Of a stretch of 9,197 nt of DNA, positions 1 through 5,702 are shown piece by piece. The translations under genes and the position numbers were made by a program. The DNA lies in assembly GCA_947647645.1 (NCBI GenBank), contig CANSLE010000078.1:1-9197 (forward strand). The letters run 5' to 3'. The notes under the pieces are model-generated. The model was not told the origin of the DNA, did not search any database, and saw only the letters and a program-made list of their open reading frames with translations. The DNA comes from an uncultured Microbacterium sp. (GTDB taxonomy: Bacteria > Actinomycetota > Actinomycetes > Actinomycetales > Microbacteriaceae). The stretch's first letter is position 1. Each line of letters begins with the position of its first letter.

Positions 1-73
1 GGCCGCTGAGGGCGCGCGACACCGTCGCCGTCGAGACGCCGGCGGCGCGCGCGACCTCCTCGATGCCGGTCAC
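1..73 (-). CDS. LacI-family transcriptional regulator, N-terminal fragment (runs off the left edge)
   Basis: Only the first 24 codons are in the window. They read VTGIEEVARAAGVSTATVSR and continue ALSG, the helix-turn-helix that opens LacI/GalR repressors (A-x-x-A-G-V-S-x-x-T-V-S-R). The GTG start at 71-73 lies 2 nt after the TGA stop of the alpha-glucosidase gene (76-78, minus strand), so the two genes are probably one transcript with coupled translation. In this family a regulator cotranscribed with a glycoside hydrolase usually senses the sugar that enzyme releases or consumes. The operator-like palindrome at 1807-1822, upstream of the glucosidase, is the natural candidate for its target, which would make the pair autoregulated. 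The ligand-binding domain is not visible, so the effector cannot be inferred. Confidence 0.88.
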   Translation of the reverse strand, partial: MTGIEEVARAAGVSTATVSRALSG

Positions 74-75
74 GA

Positions 76-1776
76 TCAGTCCGCGAGCATCCACACCGCG
101 ACGTCGACGGGCAGCGCGGCGCCGTCGAACGGCTCGCTGGCGGCCAGCACCGTGCCCGACGGCAGCGTCACCGCCGTGCCCCCCACGTTCGCGATGACGG
201 TGACGGCACCCGAGCGGAACGCGATCACGTCGTCGCCGTAGCCGTCCAGCCAGGTGAGTGTCGCCGCACCGAGGCCCTCCGCGCGGCGGGTCGCGAGCAG
301 CGTGCGGTACAGCCAGAGGGTCGACTCGGGGTCGGCCTCCTGCGCGTCGCGGGCGAGCGTCGCCCACTCGGCGGGCTGCGGCAGCCACGACTTGCCGCTC
401 GGGCTGAAGCCGTATGCGGGCGCGTCCGCGGTCCACGGCACCGGCACACGGCATCCGTCGCGGCCGTAGCGCTCGCCGTCGGTGCGGAACCACGTCGGGT
501 CCTGACGGGTCTCCGGCGGCAGGGCGATGACCTCGGGAAGACCGAGCTCCTCACCCTGGTAGAGGTACGCCGAGCCCGGCAGAGCGAGCATGACGGTCGT
601 CGCGGCGCGGGCGCGACGCAGGCCCACCTCCGGGATCGGCTGCCCGGGGGAGTCCGGGCCGATGCCGTGGCCCTGCGGGTTCTCGGCGGTGAGCGCGAGC
701 CGCGAGGCGTGGCGCACCACGTCGTGGTTCGACAGCACCCAGGTCGCCGGGGCGCCGACCGCGGGGAACGCCCGCAGGGACTCGGAGATGACCTCGCGGA
801 TGGCCGCGGCATCCCACTCGGTCATGAGGTAGGGGAAGTTGAACGCCTGGTGCATCTCGTCGGAGCGCACCCACTCGGCGGTGCGGTCGACGGTGGGAAG
901 CCACGCCTCCGCGCAAAGCGCACGGTCGCCGTCGTACGCCGCGAGCACACGGTGCCAGTCGCGGTAGATCTCGTGCACGCCCTCCTGGCCCCAGTACGGG
1001 ATGTCGTCGTCCGATCCGCCCATGCTGTCGGCATCCACCGCGGGAAGGTGGTCGGGCAGGCCGTCGGTCTTGACCAGGCCGTGCGCCACATCGACGCGGA
1101 AGCCGTCGACGCCGCGGTCGAGCCAGAACCGCAGGATGCCGCGGAACTCCTCCTGCACCTCGGGGTTGGACCAATCGAAGTCGGGCTGGGACGTGTCGAA
1201 CAGATGGAGGTACCACTGGCCGGGGGTGCCGTCGGCCTCGGTCACACGGGTCCAGGCCGGGCCGCCGAAGACGGACTCCCAGTTGTTGGGCGGCAGCTCG
1301 CCGTTCTCGCCCTTGCCGTCGCGGAAGAGGTAGCGCGCGCGGGCGGCGCTGCCGGGCGCCGATGCCAGAGCCTCCTGGAACCAGACGTGGCGGTCGGAGC
1401 TGTGGTTGGGCACGAGGTCGACGATCACCCGGATGCCGCGATCGTGGGCGCCGGCGAGCAGCTCGTCGACGTCGGCGAGCGTGCCGAAGAGGGGGTCGAC
1501 GTCGCGGTAGTCGGCGACGTCGTACCCGGCATCCTTCTGCGGCGAGCGGTAGAAGGGGCTGAGCCACACGGCGTCCACGCCGAGGGCGCGCAGGTCGTCG
1601 AGGTGCGCCGTCACGCCGGGCAGGTCGCCGATGCCGTCGCCGGAGGCATCGGCGAAGGAGCGGGGGTAGATCTGGTAGATCACCGCGGTGCGCCACCACT
1701 CGGCACCGGGGCGGCTCTCGTCGATGGCGGGGAGGGGGCCGAGGTCGGGAAGGGAGGAGGTCGGCTGCGACGTCAT
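76..1776 (-). CDS. GH13 alpha-glucosidase / oligo-1,6-glucosidase-type enzyme
   Basis: This cytoplasmic-type (no signal peptide) 566-residue GH13 enzyme should release glucose from short alpha-glucosides such as maltose, isomaltose or related oligosaccharides. Numbering from the chosen ATG: QIYPRSF at 35-41, DLVPNH at 120-125 (conserved region I), GFRVD with nucleophile Asp229, general acid Glu290 in CAEAW, and transition-state stabiliser Asp352 in SNHD. The (beta/alpha)8 barrel is followed by a short C-terminal beta domain. The order and spacing resemble the GH13_23/30 alpha-glucosidases, and the length is normal. An in-frame GTG at 1822-1824 would add 16 residues (RKRLRR...), but those codons are the operator palindrome, so I chose the ATG at 1774-1776, preceded by GTGGAG. 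The LacI regulator follows after 2 nt. The family is sure; the exact linkage preference is not. Confidence 0.93.
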   Translation of the reverse strand: MTSQPTSSLPDLGPLPAIDESRPGAEWWRTAVIYQIYPRSFADASGDGIGDLPGVTAHLDDLRALGVDAVWLSPFYRSPQKDAGYDVADYRDVDPLFGTLADVDELLAGAHDRGIRVIVDLVPNHSSDRHVWFQEALASAPGSAARARYLFRDGKGENGELPPNNWESVFGGPAWTRVTEADGTPGQWYLHLFDTSQPDFDWSNPEVQEEFRGILRFWLDRGVDGFRVDVAHGLVKTDGLPDHLPAVDADSMGGSDDDIPYWGQEGVHEIYRDWHRVLAAYDGDRALCAEAWLPTVDRTAEWVRSDEMHQAFNFPYLMTEWDAAAIREVISESLRAFPAVGAPATWVLSNHDVVRHASRLALTAENPQGHGIGPDSPGQPIPEVGLRRARAATTVMLALPGSAYLYQGEELGLPEVIALPPETRQDPTWFRTDGERYGRDGCRVPVPWTADAPAYGFSPSGKSWLPQPAEWATLARDAQEADPESTLWLYRTLLATRRAEGLGAATLTWLDGYGDDVIAFRSGAVTVIANVGGTAVTLPSGTVLAASEPFDGAALPVDVAVWMLAD

Positions 1777-1806
1777 GGGCTCCACGATGTCACGGGCGCC
1801 GCCGCG

Positions 1807-1822
1807 GCGCAAACGCTTGCGC
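1807..1822. promoter_or_regulatory. LacI-family operator-like palindrome between the glucosidase gene and apt
   Basis: GCGCAAACGCTTGCGC is a 16-bp palindrome centred on CG with one mismatched pair. This is the classic shape of LacI/GalR operators (GCAAxCG/CGxTTGC). It lies 30 nt upstream of the glucosidase ATG and 27 nt upstream of the apt GTG. The LacI regulator at the left edge is the likely ligand, by proximity. TTGCGC can be read as a -35 box in either direction, so a bound repressor could affect both divergent genes. Confidence 0.65.
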
Positions 1823-1850
1823 ACGGCGGCGGGCGACTAGCCTTGACCGG
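1817..1850 (+). promoter_or_regulatory. Putative leaderless promoter of apt
   Basis: A TANNNT-type -10 box, TAGCCT at 1838-1843, is followed by exactly 6 nt and then the GTG start at 1850. This is the spacing expected when transcription begins on the first base of the start codon. A weak -35, TTGCGC at 1817-1822, lies 15 nt upstream inside the operator palindrome. There is no Shine-Dalgarno sequence before the GTG, which fits a leaderless mRNA, common in actinobacteria. Confidence 0.5.
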
Positions 1851-2368
1851 TGACTTCCGAGGCCCTCGCCCATGCCGAAGCGCTCATCGCGAGCATCGGC
1901 GACTTCCCCGAGCCAGGAGTGCTGTTTCGCGACATCTCGCCGCTGCTCGCCGACGCCGCGGCCCTGCGCACGGTGGTCGACGCCGTCGTTGAGCCGTTCG
2001 CGGGCACCTTCGATGTCGTCGCGGGCATCGAGGCCCGCGGGTTCATGCTGGCCGGCGCGGTCGCGATCGCGGCGGGTGTGGGGATGGCGCCGATCCGCAA
2101 GGCGGGCAAGCTGCCGCGGCCCGCGGCATCCGTCTCCTACGCCCTGGAATACGGCACGGCCGAGATCGAGATGAGTGGCGACCTCGAGGCGGGCACGTGC
2201 GTGCTGCTGGTCGACGACATCCTCGCCACGGGCGGCACCCTGCGCGCCGGCCAGCACCTGCTCGACGAGCTCGGCCTGCAGCTGGCAGGGACGGCGGTGC
2301 TGATGGAGCTCGTCGACCTCCGCGGGCGCGAGGTGTGCGGGCCCGTCCACTCCGTCTTCCGGGTCTAG
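1850..2368 (+). CDS. apt: Adenine phosphoribosyltransferase
   Basis: The enzyme converts adenine and PRPP to AMP and pyrophosphate in cytoplasmic purine salvage. The 172-residue protein has the full family pattern: PEPGVLFRDISPLL at about 20-33, IEARGF at 60-65, the flexible-loop segment RKAGKLP at 83-89, YALEYGTAEIEM at 97-108, and the PRPP-binding motif VLLVDDILATGGTL at 118-131 with the two adjacent aspartates. Length is normal for bacterial Apt. The GTG start is supported by the leaderless promoter geometry and by conservation from the first residues. The gene stands alone, divergent from the glucosidase gene. Its TAG stop overlaps by 2 nt the antisense TAG of an IS481-like remnant. An insertion therefore reached the very end of apt, and the last residues (VHSVFRV) could be slightly altered, although they look native. 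Confidence 0.95.
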   Translation: MTSEALAHAEALIASIGDFPEPGVLFRDISPLLADAAALRTVVDAVVEPFAGTFDVVAGIEARGFMLAGAVAIAAGVGMAPIRKAGKLPRPAASVSYALEYGTAEIEMSGDLEAGTCVLLVDDILATGGTLRAGQHLLDELGLQLAGTAVLMELVDLRGREVCGPVHSVFRV

Positions 2369-2492
2369 GTGTACTGACCTCGACCGTTGTTGATTCGGTC
2401 GATGGGGGTGTGGCCTCCGATGCCGAGGTGGGTTCTGTTTAGCGGTCGAGGCGCTCGACTTTGCCGTTGCGGTTAGTTCCGTGACCTGCAGC
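2365..2492 (-). pseudogene. IS481-like transposase remnant, C-terminal pieces with an internal deletion
   Basis: Reading the minus strand, one frame at about 2442-2480 gives TNRNGKVERLDR, resembling the N-G-K-V-E-R-[FL]-N-R core of IS481/IS3-type integrase domains, where the glutamate belongs to the DDE triad. It then hits a stop at 2439-2441. A second frame at 2365-2436 gives NRTHLGIGGHTPIDRINN and ends GRGQYT-stop, the typical family C-terminus (R-P/T-H-x-x-[IL]-G-G-x-[TP]-P). The roughly 35-40 residues normally lying between these blocks are missing, so this is a decayed fragment. TGTACTGACC at 2369-2378 may be the outer terminal repeat. No matching second end was found in the window. Upstream of residue T in TNRNGK (beyond about 2480) the family resemblance is lost. 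Confidence 0.6.
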
Positions 2493-2520
2493 ACGCTCAC
2501 GGTGTTGGTGAAGATCAGAC

Positions 2521-2859
2521 GTGAGTAGCCGACGGCTCGGTAGCTCTTCCACATCGCCGCAAGGTTCTGCCTACCTCTTCCCGATCCTCACCGAGCAGTT
2601 CGTCCCGTGGTGGGTGTTCCCCATCCTCGGCATCGTGATCTTCGGCTTTGTCGTCTCTTTCGGCTCGGTCCGGCTGGACCGCGACATCATGCGCGGAGCG
2701 CGCGATCGTCTCGCTCACCTTCGACCACCGGCCAGAGAGGTCTGCACGAACTGGAACATGGCAGACGCGGCCATGGTTGGAGGCTCGCTTGCCCCTCAGC
2801 TCTTCACGACCGTGTCGCCGAAACAACGTCCCTGGACATCACAGCTAGGGCGTGTCTGA
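2521..2859 (+). CDS. Hypothetical protein fragment with one membrane segment (doubtful)
   Basis: This 112-codon reading frame is not recognised. Codons for about residues 17-60 (near 2569-2700) have almost exclusively G or C in third positions and encode a hydrophobic stretch, WWVFPILGIVIFGFVVSFG, followed by a charged segment (RLDRDIMRGARD). This looks like real coding sequence for one transmembrane helix. The codons before and after are less biased, and there is no good ribosome binding site before the GTG at 2521. The stop codon lies inside the left inverted repeat of the IS5-like element, so the tail is not native. It is best read as a leftover of a membrane-protein gene broken by rearrangement. 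Nothing else is recognisable between 2493 and 2844. Confidence 0.25.
   Translation: MSSRRLGSSSTSPQGSAYLFPILTEQFVPWWVFPILGIVIFGFVVSFGSVRLDRDIMRGARDRLAHLRPPAREVCTNWNMADAAMVGGSLAPQLFTTVSPKQRPWTSQLGRV
2845..2848. repeat. CTAG direct repeat, left flank of the IS5-like unit
   Basis: CTAG stands just outside the left inverted repeat and is matched by CTAG at 4500-4503 just outside the right one. Four-base YTAR/CTAG target duplications are known for IS5-family elements. CTAG is itself rare in high-GC DNA. Confidence 0.6.
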
Positions 2860-2869
2860 CAAAGGCCGG
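2849..2869 (+). repeat. Left terminal inverted repeat of the IS5-like unit
   Basis: It begins GGCGTGTCTGACAAAGG and ends in CCGG at 2866-2869. It pairs with the right-end repeat most strongly over GCGTGTC, then over CAAA and CCGG with small offsets. It contains the stop codon of the doubtful ORF entering from the left. Confidence 0.6.
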
Positions 2870-2901
2870 TCTGGTGGGATTCGCGCCAGTCATCGTCGCG
2901 G

Positions 2902-2914
2902 CATGATGGTCGAG
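2902..2914 (+). promoter_or_regulatory. Possible leaderless promoter of the passenger aldolase gene
   Basis: CATGAT at 2902-2907 (4 of 6 to TATAAT) sits exactly 6 nt before the GTG at 2914, the geometry of a leaderless start. No Shine-Dalgarno sequence is visible. The -35 region around 2880-2885 (TTCGCG) is poor. If real, the passenger has its own promoter within 65 bp of the element end. Confidence 0.3.
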
Positions 2915-3813
2915 TGTCGATCTTTGCTGGCCTGAGCGCCTTTCCTCTTACGCCTCTGGTGGATGATCAGGTCGATGAGCGAGCGTTCGCCGCGTTGGTA
3001 GAGCGCTTGGTTGACGCCGATGTGGACTCGGTAACTGCGCTCGGCTCTACGGGGTCGTATCCGTATCTGTCCCGGAGTGAGCGTGCCCTGGTCGCGCAAC
3101 GGGCCGTGCAAGCTGCAGGCGACGTGCCGGTGTTCGTGGGAATTGGTGCACTGCGTACCAGTCATGTACTCCACCACGCCGACGATGCGCAGGCTGCCGG
3201 GGCGCGGGGTCTGCTCCTTGCGCCGGTCAGCTACCAGGCATTGACACGTGACGACGTCTATGGACTGTTCGAGACGGTCGTCCAGCGAAGCGATGTGCCG
3301 GTGATCGTCTACGACAATCCGATCACGACGCGCTTCACCTTCGACGACGACCTCTACTCGGCGATCGCGGGGCTGGATGGGATCGCGTCAGTCAAGATCC
3401 CAGGCGTGCCGACCGATGAGGCTGCGGCGCGACAGAGGGTCGCCAAACTTCGCGGTCTGTTCCCCGCGCATGTGACCATTGGCGTTTCGGGAGATCCGCT
3501 CGCTGCGGCCGGTCTGAATGCCGGGTGCGATGCTTGGTACTCCGTCGTCGGTGGCACGCTCCCGGCGACCGCGCTCGGCTTGACGCGAGCGGCCCTTGAA
3601 GGTGACGCGTCGGGAGCACTGCGTCGTTCTGCGGAGCTGCAGCCCTTGTGGGACTGTTTCGCTGATTACGGCAGTCTTCGAGTGATGGCTGCGATCGCTG
3701 AGCACCTTGGGCTGGTCAGCCAGCGAAGTCTGCCGCTACCGATCCTTGGGCTGGACAGTGCGCAGCGGGCACGGCTTGAGGTAGCGGTCGCCCGCCTTAG
3801 CCTGGTTGAGTGA
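2914..3813 (+). CDS. DapA/NanA-family class I aldolase (dihydrodipicolinate synthase-like), passenger gene
   Basis: This intact 299-residue protein has the length and fold signature of the dihydrodipicolinate synthase / N-acetylneuraminate lyase superfamily, which condenses or cleaves pyruvate-containing substrates through a Schiff base. Visible landmarks are GSTGS at 44-48 (family GTTGE), Tyr107 in PVSYQ, catalytic Tyr133 in IVYDNP, and Schiff-base Lys161 in SVKIPG. The glutamate of GTTGE is Ser48. The YNVPSRT stretch that gives DapA its aspartate-semialdehyde-binding arginine is YDNPITT here. Lysine synthesis is therefore unlikely, and a sugar-acid aldolase or dehydratase is more plausible. 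The substrate cannot be read from sequence. Codon use is looser (TTG, GTA, GCT, GGT) than in the flanking genes, which suggests transfer. It lies wholly inside the IS5-like unit, and its last 17 nt overlap the transposase tail. The alternative view is a chance capture or an unrelated neighbour. Confidence 0.88.
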   Translation: MSIFAGLSAFPLTPLVDDQVDERAFAALVERLVDADVDSVTALGSTGSYPYLSRSERALVAQRAVQAAGDVPVFVGIGALRTSHVLHHADDAQAAGARGLLLAPVSYQALTRDDVYGLFETVVQRSDVPVIVYDNPITTRFTFDDDLYSAIAGLDGIASVKIPGVPTDEAAARQRVAKLRGLFPAHVTIGVSGDPLAAAGLNAGCDAWYSVVGGTLPATALGLTRAALEGDASGALRRSAELQPLWDCFADYGSLRVMAAIAEHLGLVSQRSLPLPILGLDSAQRARLEVAVARLSLVE

Positions 3814-4486
3814 GAAGGCGCGTCCAAGCGATGACGGCGTTGAGGATGACAGCGGCGCGGTAGATGAGGGCGTGCTTGTCATACCGGGTAGCGAGTCTGT
3901 CTCGCGTCCGACACGCAGGTGTGCCATGAGAGGCAAGAACATCGGCGAGTCCCCAGACTGACCGGGCGTGATCATCGTGACGAGGGGCAGCCCGTTGCCG
4001 TCGACGAGCTGATGGACCTTGGTCGACAAGCCGCCGCGAGAGCGGCCGATGCTGTGATCAGGCGGCTCTTCCCGCAGATTCGTGTAGTTCGACCCAGCCC
4101 CCTGTGAGGCGCGTGGTGTTCGTCGCGTGCTGATGCGCGCGGGCAATCGTGGAGTCCACCGACAGCGACCAATCCACCAGCCCCGCAGCGTCCGCCGCCG
4201 CGGTCAGCTTCGCGTGCACCTTGTCCCAGGTGCCCACCTTCGCCATCCGGTGATGCCAGGTCCACACCGTCTGCCACGGCCCGAAAGCCTCCGGCAGGTC
4301 CCGCCACGCGATGCCCGTCCGATACCGATAGACAATCGCTTCGACCATCGTCCGCGCATCCGAGAACGGCCGCCCTTTACGACCTGTCGGACGCGGCAGC
4401 ATCCCGTCGATCAACGACCACTGAGCATCCGAGAGCACCTGAAATCGCGACACGCCATCAGGCTCCCAACTCACCGCCGGAATCAT
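3797..4486 (-). pseudogene. IS5-family transposase, frameshifted and internally deleted
   Basis: From the ATG at 4484-4486 (or GTG at 4451-4453, giving the usual VSRFQVLSD start) the first frame encodes a 142-residue N-terminal part: DAQWSLIDGMLP, GRPFSDARTMVEAIVYRYR, GIAWRDLP, FGPWQTVW, and SVDST with the first catalytic Asp111. It stops at 4058 after ELHESAGRAA. The sequence continues in the +1 frame with REEPPDHSIGRSRGGLSTK and VDGNGLPLV up to HLRVGR. Near 3895-3912 it jumps to a third frame, LATRYDKHALIYRAAVILNA, ending at TAA (3797-3799). The block normally between HLRV and LATRYDKH, holding the second Asp (xDKAY) and the Glu (VERxFN) of the DDE triad, is deleted and out of frame. The first frame change may be the natural OrfA/OrfB arrangement; the deletion is certainly disabling. 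Confidence 0.88.
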
Positions 4487-4499
4487 TTGGCGACACGCT
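4477..4499 (-). repeat. Right terminal inverted repeat of the IS5-like unit (transposase-proximal)
   Basis: Read on the minus strand it begins AGCGTGTCGCCAAATGATTC and ends in CCGG (4477-4480). The possible ATG of the transposase (4484-4486) lies inside it. It matches the left end over GCGTGTC, CAAA and CCGG. Confidence 0.6.
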
Positions 4500-4503
4500 C
4501 TAG
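4500..4503. repeat. CTAG direct repeat, right flank, overlapping the lacI stop codon
   Basis: CTAG at 4500-4503 matches 2845-2848. Its complement supplies the TAG stop (4500-4502) of the LacI-family gene. If this is a target duplication, the stop codon existed before insertion and the regulator was not truncated. Confidence 0.6.
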
Positions 4504-5561
4504 GTCCGGTCGGCGACCGACGAGCGCATCCGCAACGGCAGTGGAACCAGGTGCGCCGTCGGGGGAGGGGATGATCCGTCTGCCGCGGCGCCACGCTCGA
4601 TGAGGTCGATGAGCTCGTCCGCGGCGGCTCGGCCGAGCGCGCGCTGCGGGAAGGCGAAGGTCGTGAGGCCCGGCCGCAGCCAACGGGCGAACGACGTGTC
4701 GTCGAAGGAGAGCACCGAGACCTCCTCGGGCACGCGCACGCCGTGCTCCTGGAGCGCCTGGTAGGCGCCCATCGCCAGGCGGTCGTTGAAGCACAGGAGC
4801 GCATCGACGTCGGCGCCGCTGTCGAGCACGTCCGACACGAGGCGGAAGCCCTCCGGCGGCAGCCACTGCACCGTGGGACGTGCCGACACGATTTGCTGCC
4901 CTGTCTCGGCGAAGACCGAGAGGGCGCCGCTGAGGCGCTGGGCGGCGGCGAGGCCGAACGGGTGCGCGTTCGCCGGGTCGTCGCCGACGCCGATGAGGTG
5001 GATGCGCCGATGCCCGGTGTCCACCAGCAGGCGCGCGGCCGCGGCGCCCGCCGCGACCTCGTCCGGCAGCACGCGCACGTAGTCGGCGTCGTCGGTCGGC
5101 TCGATGTTGAGCAGCACCGTCGGCATCCGTGCTGCGGCCGCGGGAATCGCGCGGGCGTGGGTCATCATCGTGGCCAGCACCACCCCGTCGACCTGCCGAT
5201 CGAACATCGCGTCGAGCAGGTCGCGCTCCAGATGCGCGTCACCGCCGGTCTCGCCCACGAACACCATGTAGCCGCGCGCACGGGCCGCCTCGATCGAGCC
5301 GCGGATCATCTCTCCGGCCAGCTGAGAGGAGGCCACCGAGTCGGAGACGAACCCCAGCGTGCGCGTGGTGCCCGTGCGCAGGCCCGCCGACAGAGCGTTG
5401 GGCCGGTATCCGAGTCTTCGCGCCGCCTCGCGCACGCGCTCCTGAGCTGTGGTCGAGATGCGCAGCTCCTCGGCCCGCCCGGCGAGCACGAGCGAGGCGG
5501 TGGATGCCGCGACCTGCGCCTCGCGCGCCACCTGCGACAGCGTCACCCGTTTCCTGACCAC
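4500..5561 (-). CDS. LacI/GalR-family transcriptional repressor of the adjacent sugar-transport operon
   Basis: The 353-residue protein has an N-terminal helix-turn-helix at about 6-27 (VTLSQVAREAQVAASTASLV), a hinge near 38-60 (AQERVREAARRLGYRPNALS), and a periplasmic-binding-protein-like effector domain from about 65, with FCF-type elements such as ALLCFNDRLAMGAYQAL and VSVLSFDDT. The recognition helix is unusual: AASTASLVLAG replaces the common VSxxTVSRVLNG, which may go with the distinctive operator at 5620-5637. The GTG start at 5559-5561 has a strong GAGAGGGGG ribosome binding site about 6 nt upstream. It is divergent from the binding-protein operon across 141 nt, the usual layout for a local repressor released by the transported sugar. 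An IS5-like unit ends exactly at its stop codon, so its original downstream context is lost. Confidence 0.93.
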   Translation of the reverse strand: MVRKRVTLSQVAREAQVAASTASLVLAGRAEELRISTTAQERVREAARRLGYRPNALSAGLRTGTTRTLGFVSDSVASSQLAGEMIRGSIEAARARGYMVFVGETGGDAHLERDLLDAMFDRQVDGVVLATMMTHARAIPAAAARMPTVLLNIEPTDDADYVRVLPDEVAAGAAAARLLVDTGHRRIHLIGVGDDPANAHPFGLAAAQRLSGALSVFAETGQQIVSARPTVQWLPPEGFRLVSDVLDSGADVDALLCFNDRLAMGAYQALQEHGVRVPEEVSVLSFDDTSFARWLRPGLTTFAFPQRALGRAAADELIDLIERGAAADGSSPPPTAHLVPLPLRMRSSVADRT

Positions 5562-5602
5562 CGGTCCCCCTCTCGGCCGTCGTCTCCCTCCCGATGAGGG
5601 GG

Positions 5603-5631
5603 TTGCGCGACTCGAACTCTGCTAGTACGTT
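5603..5631 (+). promoter_or_regulatory. Predicted promoter of the sugar ABC transporter operon
   Basis: TTGCGC (5603-5608) and TACGTT (5626-5631) form -35 and -10 boxes separated by 17 nt. The -10 box lies inside the LacI-type palindrome, so repressor binding would block RNA polymerase directly. An alternative -10, TATAGC at 5653-5658, has no good -35. Confidence 0.5.
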
Positions 5632-5637
5632 TTAGCA
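5620..5637. promoter_or_regulatory. LacI-type operator in the lacI/binding-protein intergenic region
   Basis: TGCTAGTACGTTTTAGCA is an 18-bp palindrome centred on CG. Fourteen of its 18 bases are in matching pairs (outer TGCTA/TAGCA and central ACGT). This is a standard LacI/GalR operator design. It sits between the two divergent genes and overlaps the predicted -10 of the transporter operon, so it probably represses the operon and may also autoregulate the repressor. It differs from the operator at 1807-1822, which suggests two separate regulons. Confidence 0.75.
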
Positions 5638-5702
5638 CGCGAGCTGAATCGGTATAGCAGCAATCCCTCCTCGCACCGAGAAACTGCACGGAAAGGCAGA
5701 CA

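Larger units (their letters stand above)
2849..4499. mobile_element. IS5-like insertion element carrying a DapA-family passenger gene
   Basis: The unit is bounded by imperfect inverted repeats. The left end starts GGCGTGTCTGACAAAGGCCG. The right end, read inward on the minus strand, starts AGCGTGTCGCCAAATGATTC. CTAG flanks both. The first 8 bases match 7 of 8, and CAAA and CCGG blocks recur at similar depth. Inside, an IS5-family transposase pseudogene reads leftward from the right end, and an intact aldolase gene reads rightward from the left end. The two converge with a 17-nt overlap. Simple IS5-family elements are usually about 0.85-1.1 kb, so a 1651-bp unit with an extra gene is enlarged. 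The transposase is inactive, so any present movement would need an enzyme supplied from elsewhere. Confidence 0.7.

Noticed and set aside
1777..1824. Earlier GTG start giving the alpha-glucosidase 16 extra residues
   Set aside because: The added codons are the operator palindrome and would encode an atypical Arg-rich start; the ATG at 1774-1776 fits the family better.
667..1992. Long plus-strand open frame (441 codons) opposite the alpha-glucosidase gene
   Set aside because: It is antisense to a gene with all GH13 catalytic motifs; its composition (His, Arg, Val, Gly rich) is typical of shadow frames in high-GC DNA and it shows no motif.
4504..4804. Transposase N-terminal extension reading through the lacI gene in another frame
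   Set aside because: The open frame upstream of 4486 lies outside the inverted repeat and is the shadow of the lacI coding sequence.
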